Assembly (NCBI RefSeq): GCF_900103505.1
Contig: NZ_FNIA01000001.1
Location: 239,178 to 303,177, forward strand
Length of the DNA: 64,000 nt
Reading direction: 5' to 3'
Source: Haloarchaeobius iranensis
Lineage (GTDB): Archaea > Halobacteriota > Halobacteria > Halobacteriales > Natrialbaceae
The notes below the pieces were generated by a model that was not told the DNA's origin, did not search any database, and saw only the letters and a list, made by a program, of their open reading frames with translations. Numbering within the stretch: position 1 is the first letter of the stretch; every line of letters starts with the position of its first letter. Of this stretch, positions 8,769 to 17,814 are shown piece by piece. A program made the position numbers and the translations under genes.

Positions 8769-9590
8769 ATGACAGCGCTGTCTCGCGTCCGAGAGCCGGA
8801 GTACACGGGGGAGAACCGTTGCTGGCCCTGTACGACCGTGAACGTACTCATCGCACTGGTGCTGGCGGGCGTCGTCGACGTCGCTCTCCTGACGCTCGCG
8901 AACGCGAGTACCACGGTCGCTGGGGGTGCCGCTCTCCTCGTCCTCGTCGTCTCCGCGGCGAGCATCTGGCTCCGGGGCTACCTGGTCCCCGGCACGCCGA
9001 CGCTCACCAAGCGCTACATGCCCGAGTCCGTCCTCCGACTGTTCGGCAAGGAGCCCGAACATCCGATGCCGGCGGCCGGCGACACCCGGGAGGTCGACCC
9101 CGAGACGTACCTCTCCGACGCCGGCGCGATCGAGCCCTGCGAGGACATCGACGACGTCTGCCTCACCGAGTCCTTCGCCGAGCGCTGGGACGAGGAACTC
9201 GCCGCCGTCGAGGACCCCGGTCCGGAGGACGTCCGCACGGTCTTCGGCCTCGGCGACGGCGACTACGACCTCGACTTCCGCGCGGAGGCCGTCATCCTCG
9301 AACGCGACGGCCAGCGCGCCGGCGAGTGGCCCTCCCGCACCGCGCTGCGGGTCGACATCGCCGGCGGGCACGCACTCGCCGCCTTCGACCGCGACGCCTG
9401 GGCCGCCCTCGACCCCGTCGCCCGCGGCCGCGTGCTCAACGGGCTCCGCGTGTTCCTCGAAGAGTGCCCCGACGGCGGTGCCGTCGAGATGAAGGAGGAG
9501 ACCGTCGAGTCCTGCTGTAACGCCTACGACGTCGTGGCGCTGACGTGTGCCGAGAGCGGCGACCGCGTGCTCGAACAGCGCGTCTCGTGA
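8769..9590 (+). CDS. Conserved haloarchaeal membrane-anchored protein
   Basis: 273 residues. A CWPC pair (residues 18-21) precedes two hydrophobic spans (about 24-45 and 50-68), followed by an acidic cytoplasmic or external domain ending in SCCNAYDVVALTCAESGDRVLEQRVS. The cysteines in both parts could bind metal or form disulfides. I do not recognise a characterised family. A TATA-like gaatataac at 8734-8742 lies about 30 nt before the ATG, giving a leaderless transcript. Confidence 0.85.
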   Translation: MTALSRVREPEYTGENRCWPCTTVNVLIALVLAGVVDVALLTLANASTTVAGGAALLVLVVSAASIWLRGYLVPGTPTLTKRYMPESVLRLFGKEPEHPMPAAGDTREVDPETYLSDAGAIEPCEDIDDVCLTESFAERWDEELAAVEDPGPEDVRTVFGLGDGDYDLDFRAEAVILERDGQRAGEWPSRTALRVDIAGGHALAAFDRDAWAALDPVARGRVLNGLRVFLEECPDGGAVEMKEETVESCCNAYDVVALTCAESGDRVLEQRVS

Positions 9591-10176
9591 CCGCTCCTCG
9601 TTCCTGCGGTGCTTGGCTGGCGAGACTCACTGTGTTCGTCTCGCTGCTTCCCGTTCGTTCGCTAGCGCTCACTCACGGGAACGTCGCCGGGGTTCGCCGG
9701 AAGACTCCGTCTTCCGAGCCTCCACTCGCTTCGCTCGTGGAGACGCCGAGAACCTCGCCCCTTTCAGTCCCACCGTCGGAGCAAGCTCCGACGAGCCCCC
9801 GTTCGCTCGCAGGCTCGCTCACGGGCACACCCGACCGCACAGCCCCGCACCTCACGCCTCCCCAGCCTCTTCGCTCGGTCGCAGTGCTCCACGGCTCGCT
9901 TCGCTCGCCGTTCCGCGTGGAGACGCTCGCTAGCGCTCGCGTCTCCCACTCCCTCGCTCATCCCTCGCGCGAGCGGGTGCTGCGCGTCTCGCTGTCGCTC
10001 GACACGCAGCACGGCCGCGCGCCACCCGGCTGGTCGGACGGTGCCGCCCCCCGAAGTTTACAATTCACGTGAACTTCGGTCGGGCGCGCCGTCGTCTCCC
10101 AGTCCTGAACGGAAGGACAGACAGGGTCGAGGCAACATTTAGGAGTATTTTTCAGCGTGTGGTCCGGACCAACAGT
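9591..10176. repeat. Gene-free block dense in short inverted repeats (TTCGCTCG type)
   Basis: 586 bp without a plausible gene. It is made of recurrent cgctcg/gctcgc/ttcgct words and many small perfect stems: a 7-bp stem cggaaga/tcttccg near 9700, an 8-bp stem gtcggagc/gctccgac at 9775-9792 with a 2-nt loop, gagacg/cgtctc near 9920-9945, and gtgctgcg/cgcagcac at 9977-9984 with 10005-10012. A related word pair occurs again after the next gene (about 11375-11410). The last part (about 10125-10176) holds the promoter of the acyl-CoA dehydrogenase, with an AT-rich segment at 10138-10153. Confidence 0.6.
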
Positions 10177-11340
10177 ATGCTCGACTTCGTCGGCCTCGAA
10201 TCCGACCTCGGCGACGAGGAGCGGCTCATCCGTGACACCGCCCGCGAGTTCGTCGAGGAGCGCGTCAGACCCGATATCGCCGACCACTACGAGGCGGGGA
10301 CGTTCCCCACCGAGCTCATCACCGAGATGGGCGAGATGGGCTTCTACGCCCCGAACCTGGACGGCTACGACCTGCCGAACGTCTCCGAGACGGCGTACGG
10401 CCTGCTGATGCAGGAGCTGGAGGCGTGTGACTCCGGCCTCCGGTCGATGGCCAGCGTGCAGGGCGCGCTCGTCATGTACCCCATCCACGCCTTCGGCAGC
10501 GAGGCACAGAAGGAGCAGTGGCTGCCCGACATGGGTCGCGGCGAGAAGATCGGCTGCTTCGGCCTCACCGAGCCCGAGCACGGCTCCAACCCCTCCGCGA
10601 TGGAGACGCGCGCGGAGGCCGCCGACGGCGGCTACGTCCTCAACGGCTCGAAGACGTGGATCACGAACGCGCCCATCGCCGACGTGGCGGTCGTCTGGGC
10701 GCGGGACAAGTCCAGCGACGGGAACCCGGTGCGTGGCTTCCTCGTGGAGACCGACCGCGACGGCTTCGTCGTCAACAAGATAACGGAGAAGCTCTCGCTC
10801 CGGGCCTCCATCACGGGCGAGTTCGGCCTCAACGACGTGTTCGTGCCCGAGGAGAACGTCCTCCCCGGTGTCGAGGGCATGAAGGGCCCGCTGTCGTGTC
10901 TCACGCAGGCCCGCTACGGCATCGCCTGGGGCGCGGTCGGCGCGGCGCGCGACTGCTTCGAGGTCGCCCGCGACTACGCGACGGACCGCGAGCAGTTCGA
11001 CACGCCCATCGCCAGCTTCCAGCTCCAGCAGGAGAAGCTCGCCGAGATGGCCACCCAGATAACGACGAGCCAGCTGCTCGCACACCGCCTCGCCGAGCTC
11101 AAGGAGCGCGGCGACCTCCGCCCGCAGCACGTCTCGATGGCCAAGCGCAACAACGTCCGGATGGCCCGCGACCAGGCCCGCGTCGCCCGCGAGATGCTCG
11201 GCGGCAACGGCATCACCTCGGACTACTCGCCGATGCGCCACATGGCGAACATGGAGACGGTGTACACCTACGAGGGCACCCACGACATCCACACGCTCAT
11301 CCTCGGACAGGACCTGACGGGCATCGCCGCGTTCGAGTAG
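10177..11340 (+). CDS. Acyl-CoA dehydrogenase, glutaryl-CoA dehydrogenase type
   Basis: 387-residue FAD-dependent acyl-CoA dehydrogenase. Conserved elements include GCFGLTEPEHGSNPSAMETRA (FAD/substrate loop), KTWITNAPIAD, the SLRASITGEFGLNDVFVPEENVLPG segment and the C-terminal catalytic Glu366 in TYEGTHDIHTLILGQ. The EGTHDIHxLILG ending and MLGGNGI are characteristic of the glutaryl-CoA dehydrogenase branch, which oxidises and decarboxylates glutaryl-CoA in lysine/tryptophan degradation; the actual substrate here is inferred. Start at 10177 lies about 30 nt after the AT-rich tttaggagtattttt box, consistent with leaderless transcription. Confidence 0.93.
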   Translation: MLDFVGLESDLGDEERLIRDTAREFVEERVRPDIADHYEAGTFPTELITEMGEMGFYAPNLDGYDLPNVSETAYGLLMQELEACDSGLRSMASVQGALVMYPIHAFGSEAQKEQWLPDMGRGEKIGCFGLTEPEHGSNPSAMETRAEAADGGYVLNGSKTWITNAPIADVAVVWARDKSSDGNPVRGFLVETDRDGFVVNKITEKLSLRASITGEFGLNDVFVPEENVLPGVEGMKGPLSCLTQARYGIAWGAVGAARDCFEVARDYATDREQFDTPIASFQLQQEKLAEMATQITTSQLLAHRLAELKERGDLRPQHVSMAKRNNVRMARDQARVAREMLGGNGITSDYSPMRHMANMETVYTYEGTHDIHTLILGQDLTGIAAFE

Positions 11341-11453
11341 CGAGGCGCTGAGCGTCAGCGAAGAACCTCCTGTTTGCGAGCGGGGAGCGTAGCGACCCGC
11401 GAGCAAGAGGTCCCCGGCACCACACCTACCCGTCCAGGCCGCGAAGCACGCCC

Positions 11454-11591
11454 ATGCCCTCGACACTCGGCTGGTCGCTGCTCAGCTCCGGTCTCGTGAC
11501 CCTCGTGCTCGCCGCACTGCCCGGGAGCGACGGGCTCTGGGGTGTCCTGCTGGTCGTCCTCGGCGTCGTCGTGCTGGCGCGGCGGGCGTGA
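11454..11591 (+). CDS. Two-span membrane microprotein (45 aa)
   Basis: Short frame MPSTLGWSLLSSGLVTLVLAA... LLVVLGVVVLARRA: 45 residues forming two hydrophobic helices separated by a PGSDGLWG turn, with a positively charged C-terminus. Codon use is strongly GC3 like the neighbours. Small two-helix proteins of this kind are common in haloarchaea; function unknown. It precedes the HAD gene by 118 nt. Confidence 0.6.
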   Translation: MPSTLGWSLLSSGLVTLVLAALPGSDGLWGVLLVVLGVVVLARRA

Positions 11592-11709
11592 AAACGGGAC
11601 CGAAACGCTGAACGGAACGCGCTGCCGATTCGACCACGTCCTCAGCAGGCAACAGCCGTGGCTGGGCCACGCTGTCGCCGGCCGCCGCACGTCACGCGGC
11701 GGAGCAACC

Positions 11710-12447
11710 ATGACAGGCACTCCAGACGACGGACCTGGACCGACGAGAAGTATCGACGCAGTGCTGTTCGACCTCGACGACACGCTGACGACGTACGAGC
11801 AGGCCGGTGCCGAGATACTGCCGCAGGCGTTCGACCGCGCAGGCGTGGAGCCGTTCTGCAGCTACGCCGACCTCGAAGCCGTCGCCGCGGCGCAGGCGTT
11901 CCCGCCGGACCGGACCCACGCCGACTTCTGGATTAGCGCGTTCGAGCGGGCCGCCGAGCGCCACGGCGGCGACCCCGGCGACGCCCGGGTGCTGTACGAG
12001 GCCTTCGGCGCGGTGCTCGCCCGCGACCGGGTCGAGTTCCGGCCCGGCGCGGCGGCCGCGCTCGAATCAGCACGGGACGGCTACCGCGTCGGGCTCGTCA
12101 CGAACGGCGAGCGCGCGGTGCAGGCGGCCAAGCTCTCGACCCTGGGCATCGCCGACGCCTTCGAGACCGCGGTGTACGTCGACGAGGTGGCCGAACCGAA
12201 GCCCGCGCCCGAACCGTTCGAGACGGCGCTGGCCGAGCTCGCTGTCCCCGCCGACCGCGCGCTCTACGTCGGCGACTCGTTCCACCACGACGTCTGCGGG
12301 GCGGCCCGGGCGGGCCTGCGGGTCGCGTGGTGTCCGGACGACGGGACGACGCCGGTCGAGGCGCGGGCAGCGGCCCCCGGTGGCGAGGATGTCACGCCCG
12401 ACCACACGCTCGAAAGCCTGCACGAGCTCGCCGACCTGCTCCGCTGA
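11710..12447 (+). CDS. HAD-superfamily hydrolase (phosphoglycolate phosphatase-like)
   Basis: 245 residues with all four HAD motifs: DLDDTL (residues 21-26; nucleophile Asp), VTNGE (motif II), the Lys in EPKPAPEPF (motif III) and GDSFHHDVCGA (motif IV). An alpha-helical cap lies between motifs I and II, as in subfamily I enzymes such as phosphoglycolate phosphatase and the HAD-IA group. It removes phosphate from a small phosphorylated metabolite; which one cannot be told. Start at 11710 gives an N-terminal 15-residue disordered arm. Confidence 0.92.
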   Translation: MTGTPDDGPGPTRSIDAVLFDLDDTLTTYEQAGAEILPQAFDRAGVEPFCSYADLEAVAAAQAFPPDRTHADFWISAFERAAERHGGDPGDARVLYEAFGAVLARDRVEFRPGAAAALESARDGYRVGLVTNGERAVQAAKLSTLGIADAFETAVYVDEVAEPKPAPEPFETALAELAVPADRALYVGDSFHHDVCGAARAGLRVAWCPDDGTTPVEARAAAPGGEDVTPDHTLESLHELADLLR

Positions 12448-12485
12448 GCCGGACAAAGCACTTACCGGGGGCCACCCGGCGGGCG

Positions 12486-13453
12486 ATGCCCTCCCGCAGA
12501 GCCCTCCTCCGGACCGGCGTGCTCGGACTGACGGCCGCGCTCGGTGGCTGTCTGTTCGGCGGCGGTTCGGACGGCACAGCCGACCAGACACCGGCGACGA
12601 CAACACCGAACCGGACCACGACGCGGCTCACGACCGAGCCCGAACCAGTCCGGGAGCTTCAACGCGTCGACCCCCGTGGCGGTCCCCGACGATGCGACCG
12701 CCGTCCTCGGGAACGAACGCGTTCGGACGCTCGTCAGCGACGCCGTCGCGACCGACGGACGCGTCGACTACCTGCCCGAGGACGGACCCGTCGACGAAGA
12801 CGCCCGGCTGGTGTTCGGCGCGTTCGACCGCATCAGGTTTCGGGGCGAGACGTACGACCCCACGTCGAGCTACGCAGGGTTCGCCGAGGAGGCGACGTAC
12901 GTGGTCGAGGCGGTGGCGGCGACCGAGAGCGAGACGACCGGCGAGGTCCTCGTCTACGGCAACCTGACCGACGGCGAGCGCGACATCGCGGACGAGCTCG
13001 TCGTCGAGGGGGATACGTCGCCGGCGGCCACGAGGTGGTCCCGGAGGCGTTCCACACGTTCGAGAACGCTGACTACCTCCGGACCGAGGACGAGGTGTCC
13101 CGGCTCGAAGGCCCGGTCGTCGGCGACAACATGGGTCACCACATGCTCGCGCTCGACGCCGCCGACGTGGGCCAGAACTCGACGCTCGTGACCGTCGCAG
13201 ACCGGGTGGTTCCGGCCGACCGCCGCGAGCCGATCCGGGCTGCCGTCGCGTCGGGAAGCGTCGAGCTGTCCGCCGACGAGTCCGAGCGATTCCGGAGCGT
13301 GCTCGGCGAGGCCGGCTTCGTCTGCACCGCCCACGCGGTCGTCGAGTCGTCTCCGACGATGCGCGGCGATTCGAGACGGCACAAGAACCCGCGGCCTACC
13401 GGCAACTGGTCGCGGTAGCGAAACTTGTTTTACTACACCCGTACGTAACGTAG
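12486..13453 (+). pseudogene. Tat lipoprotein gene broken by three frameshifts
   Basis: Begins with an intact signal MPSRRALLRTGVLGLTAALGGC (twin Arg, lipobox GGC) at 12486, then a Thr-rich linker. Protein-like sequence continues in the next frame from about 12645 (SGSFNASTPVAVPDDA...), returns to the first frame near 13012-13020 at a run of five Gs (GYVAGGHEVVPEAFHTFEN...), and moves to a third frame near 13350 (SDDARRFETAQEPAAYRQL...), ending at TAG 13451-13453. Together these give about 320 residues of one acidic lipoprotein. Either a decaying gene or accumulated sequencing errors; neighbours are intact, which favours decay. Family not recognised. Confidence 0.75.
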
Positions 13454-13479
13454 AACGCGTCGACTTTCCACTTCCATTT

Positions 13480-13857
13480 CTACCCGCCCCGAGCCGGTGG
13501 CTCGCACCGCCGAAGCTTCCCGAGGACGTCCCGGTTGTTCGCCATCGTCCGGTAGAGCGGTTCACGGACGGCCGACCGTACGGCCTCGGGAAGCAGCTGG
13601 AACGCGGTCATCGGGCGGTGCTCCCAGGAGTCCATGCGGGCGACGACCTCCTCGGCGGCCGCCCCGCAGGAGTAGGTCTCGTCGCCGACGAACAGGTGCG
13701 CGCAGGACTCGTAGTCCGGCGGGAGCCGTGCCAGCTGCTCGTCCGTGAGCTCGGAGAACCCGACGAGTACGAAGGGTCCGCGGGCCGCAGCGTAGCGCGC
13801 GCTCCACGTGCAGAACCCGCAGTCGTCGTCGTAGACGATGGTCGGCCAGGCGTTCAT
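13480..13857 (-). CDS. DCC-family thiol-disulfide oxidoreductase-like protein (DUF393)
   Basis: 125 residues opening with IVYDDDCGFCTWSARYAAAR, the DxxCxxC-type signature that names the DCC (DUF393) family, a thioredoxin-like group predicted to act in thiol-disulfide exchange. The remainder (SELTDEQLARLPPDYESCAHLFVGDETYSCGAAAEEVV...MTAFQLLPEAVRSAVREPLY) fits the family through to its C-terminal helical part. Start MNAWPT at 13857 is chosen; an in-frame ATG 27 nt upstream is possible. Next upstream on this strand is the cupin gene. Confidence 0.88.
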   Translation of the reverse strand: MNAWPTIVYDDDCGFCTWSARYAAARGPFVLVGFSELTDEQLARLPPDYESCAHLFVGDETYSCGAAAEEVVARMDSWEHRPMTAFQLLPEAVRSAVREPLYRTMANNRDVLGKLRRCEPPARGG

Positions 13858-13909
13858 ACGTGACCGTTGGTGCCGCGCCGACATGAAGGGCGGTGGGGAG
13901 CCCGCCGAC

Positions 13910-14377
13910 TCAGGTGAACCGGCCGGTCTCCGCACCGCAGTCGACGCAGGTGGTGGCGACCGCGTCGCGCCCGTCGGTGAGCGAGATGGTTTGCTCGGTG
14001 CGCTCGTCGCAGTCCTCGCAGTGGCGGAGCATGGTGAGCTCGCCCGCCTCCTTCGGTGCGCCCATCGCGAGGACGGCGGCGCGCTCGTCGCCCTCGTTGG
14101 TCCCGAGCTGCCACTCGCCGGGTTCGAACCGGGCAACCTCGCCCGGTTCGACGGGCACATCCCCTGACTCCGTCTCGAACGTGACGACGCCGGACTGGAC
14201 GTAGAACACCTCCTCCTGGTCGGCGTGCCGGTGGTAGCCGAACCCGAGACTGTCCCCCGGCGCGAGCTCGTAGTAGTTGAGCGCGAGGTCGGTCGCGCCG
14301 AGCGCGTCGGCCAGCGGGCGCTTCTCGTCGGCGGGACCCATGCGACGGTCGCAGTCGGCGATGGTCACCTTCTCCAT
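13910..14377 (-). CDS. Cupin-domain protein with C-terminal zinc ribbon
   Basis: 155 residues. The cupin barrel is visible as LGFGYHRHADQEEVFYVQSGVVTFET and PVEPGEVARFEPGEWQLGTN, with the metal-binding His-His-Glu set in YHRHADQEE. After the barrel there is a separate Cys4 ribbon: CEDC near residue 125 and CVDC near residue 146. The combination suggests a metal-dependent small-molecule binder or isomerase; substrate unknown. Located divergently from the CsaA-like gene with about 80 nt between starts. Confidence 0.88.
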   Translation of the reverse strand: MEKVTIADCDRRMGPADEKRPLADALGATDLALNYYELAPGDSLGFGYHRHADQEEVFYVQSGVVTFETESGDVPVEPGEVARFEPGEWQLGTNEGDERAAVLAMGAPKEAGELTMLRHCEDCDERTEQTISLTDGRDAVATTCVDCGAETGRFT

Positions 14378-14455
14378 GAGCGATGCGACGGCGGCGGGCG
14401 GCAAATAGCTGCAGGCTGCGGGAGCTTTAGGTGTCGGCGGTGCGACCGGGCGGCC

Positions 14456-14776
14456 ATGAGTGGTCCGTTCGACGCCACGATTCGTGTCGCCGAAATCGTC
14501 GACGCCGAGCCGTTCCCCGAGGCGCGAAAGCCCGAGCTCGTGAAGCTCACGCTCGACGTGGGCGACGAGGAGCTCCGGTCGGCCGCCCAGCTCGGCTACC
14601 ACCACGACGTGGCCGACCTCCCCGGCCGGCAGGTGCTCTGTGCGACGGACATCGGCACCGTGAACATCGCGGGCTACGTCTCCGAGGCGCTGACCATCGG
14701 TGTCCCGGGCGATGACGGCAACCCCGTGCTGGTCACACCGGACGAGGACGTGCCGCTGGGCGGCGAGCTGTACTGA
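14456..14776 (+). CDS. CsaA-like tRNA-binding domain protein
   Basis: 106-residue stand-alone OB-fold tRNA-binding domain. The conserved CsaA pattern is clear: IRVAEIVDAEPFPEARKPELVKLTLDVG, RSAAQLGYHHDVADLPGRQVLCATDI and ALTIGVPGDDGNPVLVTPDEDVPLGGELY. Bacterial CsaA has chaperone and tRNA-binding activities; the archaeal role is not established. Full length for the family. Followed 51 nt later by a ferredoxin gene on the same strand. Confidence 0.9.
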   Translation: MSGPFDATIRVAEIVDAEPFPEARKPELVKLTLDVGDEELRSAAQLGYHHDVADLPGRQVLCATDIGTVNIAGYVSEALTIGVPGDDGNPVLVTPDEDVPLGGELY

Positions 14777-15151
<375 letters not shown>

Positions 15152-15193
15152 CGGCTCATCGTCGGGAAACGAGACGAGAAACGGGACGCGGAC

Positions 15194-15355
15194 CTACGTT
15201 CGGTCCACGTCGACTTCTTCCTTGAGCTGCTGGAGTTCGTCGGCCTCCGCGAGGTCGTCGAGCCGGTCGCGGAAGTGCTCCTCGCACAGCCCGACCTTGA
15301 TGCCCTGGGATTCGACCGCGAACGCGGCATCGAGGTCGCAGTAGTGGCACTTCAT
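15194..15355 (-). CDS. Small CxxC zinc-finger-like protein (53 aa)
   Basis: MKCHYCDLDAAFAVESQGIK... then GLCEEHFRDRLDDLAEADELQQL: two cysteines CHYC and a C-x2-H pair (CEEH) form a plausible zinc site, followed by an acidic helix. This fits a small haloarchaeal family (I believe DUF6757). Function unknown; such proteins are often nucleic-acid or protein binders. Confidence 0.8.
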   Translation of the reverse strand: MKCHYCDLDAAFAVESQGIKVGLCEEHFRDRLDDLAEADELQQLKEEVDVDRT

Positions 15356-15446
15356 GCCCACATCTTGGCGGTGCAATGGTTTGAACGCTACGCTCGCGGG
15401 CGATGCCGGTCGTGGACCCGTTACGCCCGGGCACCTGCACGCGGGT

Positions 15447-16229
15447 TCAGGCGAGCCGCTCGGCGAGACGGTCGTACTCCGCCTCGGCGAGCCCGGTGAC
15501 GCCGAGGTCGTCGTCGTGGGCGTCGCTCCCGCCGGTGACGAACAGGTCGTACTCCGCGACGGCGCGCTCGACGAGTTCGGTATCGACGGCGTGGCCGTAG
15601 TCGTAGTACCGTTCGACGGCGGGGAGGTCGGCACAGAGTTCGAGCGCGGCCTCGGGGTCCGGGTAGCGGAACGGATGTGCGAGCGAGACCAGTCCGCAGG
15701 CCGCCGAGAGCAGGTCGCGACCCTCCTCGAAGCTGGGCACGTCGCGCGGGACGAAGCAGGGGCCGTCGTCGCCGATGAGGTGCTCGAACACCTCGCCGTA
15801 CTCGTAGTCCGTGTCGGGGTGGTCGGCGACGGCGCGGGCGATGTGTGGGCGGCCGAGCCCGGGCCGGCTCTCCAGCCCGAGGTCGACCCCGAGGCGGTCC
15901 TCCACGCGGGCGATGATGGCGGCACCGCGCTCCTCGCGGTCGGTCTGGAGGTGGTCGACGAGCGCTCGGAGGTCGCCGTCGCTGTCGTCGACGCCGTAGC
16001 CGAGCAGGTCGACGCGCTGGTCGCCGGCATCGACGCGGAGCTCGATGCCGTGGACGACGGTCACGCCCTCCCGCTCGACGACCGGCGCGTCGAGCGCCGG
16101 ATGGGTCCGGTCGTGGTCGGTGACGGCGACGACGGAGACCCCCGAGCGCTCGGCGGCCGCCGGCAGCTCGTCGATGGTCATGGTCCCGTCGGAGTTCGTC
16201 GTGTGGACGTGGAGGTCCGCGTACACCAT
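15447..16229 (-). CDS. PHP-domain metal-dependent phosphoesterase
   Basis: 260 residues with the PHP signatures: DLHVHTTNSDG (motif I, HxH), AVTDHDRT (motif II), HGIELRV (motif III), LAHPFRYP (motif for His in the third metal site) and GGSDAHDDDLGVTG at the C-terminus. PHP enzymes use a di- or trinuclear metal centre to hydrolyse phosphoesters such as histidinol phosphate, oligoribonucleotides or 3',5'-bisphosphonucleosides; the stand-alone form here is of the YciV/TrpH type. Upstream of it on the minus strand is only the divergent promoter of the DUF5789-like gene. Confidence 0.9.
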   Translation of the reverse strand: MVYADLHVHTTNSDGTMTIDELPAAAERSGVSVVAVTDHDRTHPALDAPVVEREGVTVVHGIELRVDAGDQRVDLLGYGVDDSDGDLRALVDHLQTDREERGAAIIARVEDRLGVDLGLESRPGLGRPHIARAVADHPDTDYEYGEVFEHLIGDDGPCFVPRDVPSFEEGRDLLSAACGLVSLAHPFRYPDPEAALELCADLPAVERYYDYGHAVDTELVERAVAEYDLFVTGGSDAHDDDLGVTGLAEAEYDRLAERLA

Positions 16230-16334
16230 ACGTGCCGTTCGACCGGCCGGGGGAAACCCATTCCGACACGTCGTTTCTCTCACCTTAAGGTGTACAAGGT
16301 CCCTGGGTCGGTCGAAGGTAGTTTATGGACAATG

Positions 16335-16344
16335 TTTATAATTA
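16335..16344 (+). promoter_or_regulatory. TATA box of the DUF5789-like gene
   Basis: The segment tttataatta is the most AT-rich word nearby and lies 20-29 nt before the ATG at 16364, the expected distance for a leaderless haloarchaeal transcript. It argues for the ATG at 16364 over earlier in-frame ATGs at 16325 and 16355. Confidence 0.65.
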
Positions 16345-16363
16345 TTGTTCACCCATGACGGGT

Positions 16364-16654
16364 ATGTTCCGCAACGGAACGGACGAGCGAATCGAGAACC
16401 AGACCTACCCACTGACAGCCGACGAACTCGCCGCGGAGCTCGGCGACGCGGAACTCGACCTGACCCACGGGTCCGAGACGGTAGCCGAGGTTCTCGACGG
16501 CATCCGCTGTGAGGAGACGTTCCAGCGGCCGGAGGACGTCCGGTTCACCCTCGTCGGCGGCGTCTCGGAGGACGCCGTCGGCCGGAAGGGCTACTCGGAC
16601 CGCGACCCGACACCGCCGGGCAGCCCGGAAGCTCCCGAGACGGTCTCGTTCTGA
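16364..16654 (+). CDS. DUF5789-like small haloarchaeal protein
   Basis: 96 residues: MFRNGTDERIENQTYPLTADELAAELGD..., a central TVAEVLDGIRCEETFQRPEDVRFTLVGGVSEDAVGRKGYSDRDP. The invariant-looking GRKGYSDRDP box near the C-terminus is the mark of the DUF5789 group. Soluble, function unknown. Start set at 16364 from the TATA box spacing. Confidence 0.83.
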   Translation: MFRNGTDERIENQTYPLTADELAAELGDAELDLTHGSETVAEVLDGIRCEETFQRPEDVRFTLVGGVSEDAVGRKGYSDRDPTPPGSPEAPETVSF

Positions 16655-16702
16655 ACCACCGCGGCCCCCTGTCTCACCCGTCTTCTCGACGACTAGTCAC
16701 GA

Positions 16703-17710
16703 CTACTGGAGCGTCATCGCACTGTCCAGATACAGCGGGACGTCGCCTTTCGTGTACCCCTCCGCGGAGCCGTCGGGTCGCACCCGGTAGACGACGGCCG
16801 GCTTGTGCCGGACGTCCGGCTGTTCACCTTTGACGGTGGCCCACTGCTCGTCGGTGAACCCCGAACAGTCGACGAACAGGACGACACCGCCGCCGTGGTT
16901 GGCGAGCTGGCCGGTCGTCTTGACCTCCGCCGTGTCGCGGACCGCCACGACGGGGCTGTTCGTGCTCCGGCGGTTCGGCGGCCGCGGCCGGGTGACCTCG
17001 ACGAGGTAGCTCGTGCCGTCGGGCTCGGTCGCGCGGTAGTCGAGGAAGTGCCCGGTCGTCACCTCGATTTCCGGGGTGATGTCGTAGCCGGCGTCGGTCA
17101 GCAGCTTCGCCGCGACGAACTCCGAGATGGCCGCACACATCCGCCAGTAGTCGAGCGTCTCGCTCGTGCCGAGCTTGCCCGCCATCTCCTCGCGGTCGTC
17201 GTCGAGGTAGCCCGGTCTGAGCACGGATTCGAGGTACGACAGCGCCTGGTCGGGGTCGGCGTCGGGGAACCCACACGCGCGCTCGTGGAGGAACTCGCGG
17301 GAGGTCTCGCGGCCGTCCTTCGACATCAGCACGGTGAGGAAGTACCAGCGGACGTGCGGGTAGTCGTCGAGCCACGGGGCCTCCACCGAGAGGTCGGCGA
17401 TCAGCTCGCGCTGGGCCCAGCGAGCGATCTCGTAGGGCACCTCCTCCCACTCGTACTTGTCCGTGCGCCAGAGTGTGCTCGGCGTCTCGGTGTTGCCGAG
17501 CCAGTACGCCACGTCGCCGTCATAGCAGAACAGCGCCATGTCGCCGTTGTCCATCTCGAACCGCCACGCCTGCCAGCCGTTCGGCGGCTTGTAGTGCGGC
17601 GAGACGAGGTCTGCACCGAGGTTCGCGTCGAGGTCCGCCAGCAGGTCCCGGCGAACGCGGTCGTCGTCCCAGCGTTCGTGCGAGCGCCGGAAGCGGAGGG
17701 GTCGTGCCAC
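16703..17710 (-). CDS. Conserved haloarchaeal protein with nuclease-like C-terminal motif (DUF5784-like)
   Basis: 335 residues, soluble. N-terminal part MARPLRFRRSHERWDDDRVRRDLLADLDANLGADLV resembles the haloarchaeal DUF5784 family. The C-terminal third (residues about 225-320) contains DITPEIEVTTGHFLDYRATEPDGTSYLVEVTRPRPP, where an E/D...ExxR spacing is reminiscent of restriction-endonuclease-like folds; this is only a sequence impression. Function unknown. Confidence 0.8.
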   Translation of the reverse strand: MARPLRFRRSHERWDDDRVRRDLLADLDANLGADLVSPHYKPPNGWQAWRFEMDNGDMALFCYDGDVAYWLGNTETPSTLWRTDKYEWEEVPYEIARWAQRELIADLSVEAPWLDDYPHVRWYFLTVLMSKDGRETSREFLHERACGFPDADPDQALSYLESVLRPGYLDDDREEMAGKLGTSETLDYWRMCAAISEFVAAKLLTDAGYDITPEIEVTTGHFLDYRATEPDGTSYLVEVTRPRPPNRRSTNSPVVAVRDTAEVKTTGQLANHGGGVVLFVDCSGFTDEQWATVKGEQPDVRHKPAVVYRVRPDGSAEGYTKGDVPLYLDSAMTLQ

Positions 17711-17814
17711 ACCCGGCGATTGGTCGGCTTCGTTTAAACGGGTTCGGGTGGGGCGGTGAAACAGCTGTTGCAGCTTCCCCCGTCGTTACGGAGAGCGAGC
17801 GTCTCCGACATAGT

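Noticed and set aside
9545..10072. 175-codon plus-strand frame across the inverted-repeat block
   Set aside because: Consists of Ser/Arg/Pro low-complexity sequence dictated by the repeats; starts inside the preceding gene.
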